NCBI RefSeq assembly: GCF_039536325.1
Contig: NZ_BAAAYO010000005.1
Location: 1 to 64,000, forward strand
DNA: 64,000 nucleotides
From: Paenibacillus_AB hodogayensis
Lineage (GTDB): Bacteria > Bacillota > Bacilli > Paenibacillales > NBRC-103111
Reading direction: 5' to 3'
Shown: positions 61,473-64,000 of the stretch, piece by piece
Position numbering within the stretch: the stretch's first letter is position 1
Layout: each line of letters starts with the position of its first letter
Position numbers and translations under genes: made by a program
Notes under the pieces: generated by a model
Seen by the model: the letters and a program-made list of their open reading frames with translations, nothing else
The model's database searches: none
What the model was told of the DNA's origin: nothing

Positions 61473-63551
61473 ATGGGAGAAAATACGCAATCGAAACCTG
61501 CGATCAGCCGCAGAAAGCTGCTGGCTTCGATGGGCATGGCGGCAGTCGCGCTCGGATCAGGCGGTATGATGCAGGCGAGTCAGCTGCAGGGCGAAGGGAC
61601 CGTAACCGGATACGTATACGGCAATGAATGTCCGACCGATATGCCGATTTGCTCAGTCACCCGGTTCGGCGCCATAGGAGACGGCAGTACGGACTGCACG
61701 GCTGCCATTCAAAAAGCAATCGATTGCTTAAGCGATAAGGGTGGCGGGATGGTTTTCATTCCGTACGGCGTCTATATGCTGACCGGACCGCTTCAAATGA
61801 AAAGCGGCGTAGTTCTGCAGGGCGAGGGAGCTCGTACCGTTTTGAAAGCGTCGCAAACGTCAGGCTGGAACGAAAGCTATCGGGCGATGGTGGAACTGGT
61901 CGGAACGGCGGGGGCGGAAGTGCGCGATCTTGTACTGGACCAGCATGGGTCGGGCAGAAATCCGCTTGAGCATCGCATCAGCTATACGATGCTGGTCAAC
62001 GATGCGGAAGATTGCACGATCGAAAACGTCCTGTTCAGGGATGCCGGTTACGACAGTGGCTACGGACGCCCGTCGGGTCCAGTACTGCTCCTGTCTGCTA
62101 AGGATAACGGCGATACGAGTACAGGTACGGGCGGCGGTGTCGGAGGATGCCGCAATATCCAGATCGTACGCTGCTCGTTCGTCCAGAAGGGGACAGCTGG
62201 AGTCGGGTTTTGTATCCGTTTGCATTCTGATTGGCTGCAGATGAAGCCGACATTCGAGCATCATTTGGAGCAGGTCGTCATCGACTCTTGCCGCTTCGAG
62301 GGCGAGTTTTCCTGGAATGTCATCGAATTGGCGGGCGGCGCGACCCGGTACAATAAAATCGTCAATTGTCATTTTGAGGGGAAGACATTGACCTCGATCG
62401 ATTTCGACAAGGGCACGCATCATAATGTAGCTTCCAATAATACAATATGCGGCGGCGGTAAGCCGGATATGTATGTAACGGATACGACGACGCGTCTCGC
62501 CTGCATCAATGTGCACGGTACGGGGGAAGACGGACAAATTTACTATACCCATTCCAATTCGGTCGTGAACAATTTTATAAGCGACTGCGGCAACGTTGCG
62601 GCGAAGGACAGCTACGAAGCCGCGATCGGCGTGGAATACGCGCATAATACGATTATTAGCGGCAATGTAGTCCACAACATCAACGACGGTTTAGTCGGCG
62701 GCGGCATCTATATCGGTAAAGACGTGACGAGCTGTTCCATCCACCATAACCAGATCCGGGGTGTACGCAACGGGATTTTCATGAACGCCAACGGTTCGGC
62801 CACGAATGACCTGAAGCTGATCGGAAACGAGGTACAGGCGTTGAACTACGCGGCAAACCTGACTATGAAGCCTGGCGGGGGCAAAGGTTTCCTTCTGCTT
62901 GGCAACAGCTTCCGGACGGAGGGAACCACCAATCCGTGCGTAGCCGGGGGGGTAAATTCGCTGCGCGAGCCGTTGTTTGCGTTCAATCAATTCGAAGGCG
63001 GGGCTACCGGGCTTTCCTTGGCATATCCGAATTCCTTGGCGATTGGCAACGTGATTCGCGATACGCAACGATCGATCCGGACCTATCAGAGGGCCGTTCT
63101 GGTCGGGAACGTTTCCGTCGACGCGCAATTGGAGGACCTCCTTGTCACGTCGGGAGAGCCCCAGCCTATGCTGCTTGGCAACAGGTTTACGAATCCCGCG
63201 AATGTGCTCGCGCCTGTCGTCACCTACGGCGCGGCGATCCCGAACGATGGCAACCGGTGGTCGCAGCGGGATATTGTTTATCATACGAATCCGATACCCG
63301 GGGGAGAAATCGGCTGGGTATGCGTAGCCGGCGGATATGCGTCCACGGCAGCTTGGGCGCCTTCCACATCGTACGCAGCAGGTGCGATCGCATACGCTGC
63401 GGATCGCGTATACAAATGTACGGTCGCGGGCGTCTCCGCCATCTCTGCGCCCGGGCATACTTCCGGAATCGCCGCCAATGGCACGGCGAAATTTCAATAC
63501 ATTGGAACAGGGTTGGCTGCATTTAAAACGTTTGGCTCCATCCAGACTTGA
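61473..63551 (+). CDS. Tat-exported right-handed beta-helix protein (pectate-lyase-3 type)
   Basis: The 692-residue protein starts with a twin-arginine signal (SRRKLLASMGMAAVALGSG, Arg13-Arg14). The pectate-lyase-3 entry VTRFGAIGDGSTDCTAAIQKAIDCL leads into a long right-handed beta-helix with many Asn/His/Gly turns (FISDCGNVAAKDSYEAAIGV, GGGIYIGKDVTSCSIHHNQI). From about 585 it ends in a small domain with WAPSTSYAAGAIAYAADRVYKC, like CBM5/12 or phage-tail carbohydrate-binding modules. It is probably a secreted polysaccharide lyase or hydrolase; the exact family is not clear. Folding before export, implied by Tat, suggests a bound cofactor or rapid folding. Confidence 0.82.
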   Translation: MGENTQSKPAISRRKLLASMGMAAVALGSGGMMQASQLQGEGTVTGYVYGNECPTDMPICSVTRFGAIGDGSTDCTAAIQKAIDCLSDKGGGMVFIPYGVYMLTGPLQMKSGVVLQGEGARTVLKASQTSGWNESYRAMVELVGTAGAEVRDLVLDQHGSGRNPLEHRISYTMLVNDAEDCTIENVLFRDAGYDSGYGRPSGPVLLLSAKDNGDTSTGTGGGVGGCRNIQIVRCSFVQKGTAGVGFCIRLHSDWLQMKPTFEHHLEQVVIDSCRFEGEFSWNVIELAGGATRYNKIVNCHFEGKTLTSIDFDKGTHHNVASNNTICGGGKPDMYVTDTTTRLACINVHGTGEDGQIYYTHSNSVVNNFISDCGNVAAKDSYEAAIGVEYAHNTIISGNVVHNINDGLVGGGIYIGKDVTSCSIHHNQIRGVRNGIFMNANGSATNDLKLIGNEVQALNYAANLTMKPGGGKGFLLLGNSFRTEGTTNPCVAGGVNSLREPLFAFNQFEGGATGLSLAYPNSLAIGNVIRDTQRSIRTYQRAVLVGNVSVDAQLEDLLVTSGEPQPMLLGNRFTNPANVLAPVVTYGAAIPNDGNRWSQRDIVYHTNPIPGGEIGWVCVAGGYASTAAWAPSTSYAAGAIAYAADRVYKCTVAGVSAISAPGHTSGIAANGTAKFQYIGTGLAAFKTFGSIQT

Positions 63552-63571
63552 ATCGAAAGCGATAATGGGAC

Positions 63572-63604
63572 AAACAGGGACCTTGACTGACGAGGTCTCT
63601 GTTT
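63572..63604 (+). other. Hairpin after the beta-helix gene
   Basis: AAACAGGGACC pairs with GGTCTCTGTTT except for one G-T pair; the tail is not U-rich. A -10-like TATAAT at 63657-63662 follows and may serve the next gene. Confidence 0.5.
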
Positions 63605-63710
63605 CGCGCTTCGTTTCACGGAACATATGGTTGTGGATCATCATTGCCCAGCGCCCTATAATAGTCTTAAAGATTGTATCGAATCAAACGGTAAAAGGAC
63701 GGATGAAGAG

Positions 63711-64000
63711 ATGCATATGAAAACGTATTTGAATCAGGCGGCTAAGGCCGCGTCGGATAGAGCTTTGCCTGTTTTTCGCACGGCGGCGGATTTTGAGCGC
63801 TGGCGCAAGGACCGGCAGCGGAGATTTCACGAAATGCTTGGCATTGACGTCTATTTGGCGGAAGAACGCACCCCCATGCATGTGAGGATCACGGGTTCGG
63901 TCGATTGCGGGACGCACCGGATCGACAAACTGCACTATCAGAGCTTGCCCGGACTGTATGTTGCAGCCAACCTGTACATACCGGCCGCCTTGACAGCTCC
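63711..64000 (+). CDS. Alpha/beta-hydrolase (acetylxylan-esterase-like), N-terminal part
   Basis: The frame runs off the window end after 96 codons. It begins at ATG 63711 or ATG 63717. DFERWRKDRQRRFHEMLG and DKLHYQSLPGLYVAANLYIP match the N-terminal region of acetylxylan-esterase-type alpha/beta-hydrolases, before the nucleophile. It closely parallels the pseudogene at 58338-58681 and is probably its functional counterpart in the same LacI-linked locus. Confidence 0.75.
   Translation, partial: MHMKTYLNQAAKAASDRALPVFRTAADFERWRKDRQRRFHEMLGIDVYLAEERTPMHVRITGSVDCGTHRIDKLHYQSLPGLYVAANLYIPAALTA

Noticed and set aside
1..64000. tRNA, rRNA, CRISPR arrays, prophage or toxin-antitoxin modules
   Set aside because: None could be supported on reading either strand; repeats found are terminators, operators or leader hairpins.

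Overview
The window looks like chromosomal DNA of an endospore-forming Paenibacillaceae bacterium (Paenibacillus or a close relative). Reasons: spore genes gpr and spoIIP; the housekeeping order holA-rpsT-gpr-spoIIP-yqxA-lepA-hemW known from Bacilli; a T-box tyrS; and several carbohydrate ABC loci with YesM/YesN or AraC-type regulators. Most of the window is GC-rich. About 0.6-11.2 kb is clearly AT-richer and looks acquired.

Layout. (1) 1-0.5 kb: the C-terminus of a glycosyltransferase and a decayed IS3-family transposase fragment. (2) 0.6-3.8 kb: a TetR-ATPase-permease exporter operon behind duplicated operators. (3) 4.1-11.2 kb: an eight-gene operon (YciI-like protein, aminotransferase, metallo-beta-lactamase-fold hydrolase, SnaA/NtaA-type flavin monooxygenase and a polar amino-acid ABC importer), probably importing and degrading an unidentified amino-acid-like compound. 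(4) 11.4-12.5 kb: aroC, where core composition returns. (5) 12.6-21.1 kb, minus strand: a beta-glucuronidase-like GH2 enzyme, sugar ABC importer and YesMN two-component system. (6) 21.3-28.4 kb: an LplABC-like importer with a membrane AraC regulator and a PL22 oligogalacturonate-lyase-like enzyme. (7) 28.5-33 kb: a degenerate SRAP protein, HU, cold-shock protein, T-box tyrS and a VanZ-RDD membrane protein. (8) 33.1-35.1 kb: a BlaI/M56 system whose operator also lies in front of a DUF3105 gene. (9) 35.3-37.3 kb: an ECF sigma factor and its anti-sigma factor. (10) 37.6-57 kb: the sporulation/housekeeping block, interrupted between gpr and spoIIP by four unrelated genes, carrying two tandem spoIIP copies, and interrupted again between yqxA and lepA by fhuF, an unknown gene, a squalene/phytoene-synthase-like gene and a probable glycosidase. 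(11) 57-64 kb: a LacI-controlled polysaccharide locus with a pseudogenised esterase, two tandem orphan solute-binding proteins, a Tat-exported beta-helix protein and the start of an intact esterase-like gene.

The recurring theme is plant-polysaccharide scavenging: at least three oligosaccharide loci, each with its own regulator, inserted among conserved chromosomal genes. The observations I consider most worth checking are the BlaI/M56/DUF3105 regulon, the eight-gene catabolic operon, the SRAP homologue without catalytic residues, the duplicated spoIIP, and the LacI regulon with broken and intact esterase copies. I saw no tRNA or rRNA genes, CRISPR arrays or intact insertion sequences. Composition statements come from inspection and two counted 60-base samples, not a full calculation.
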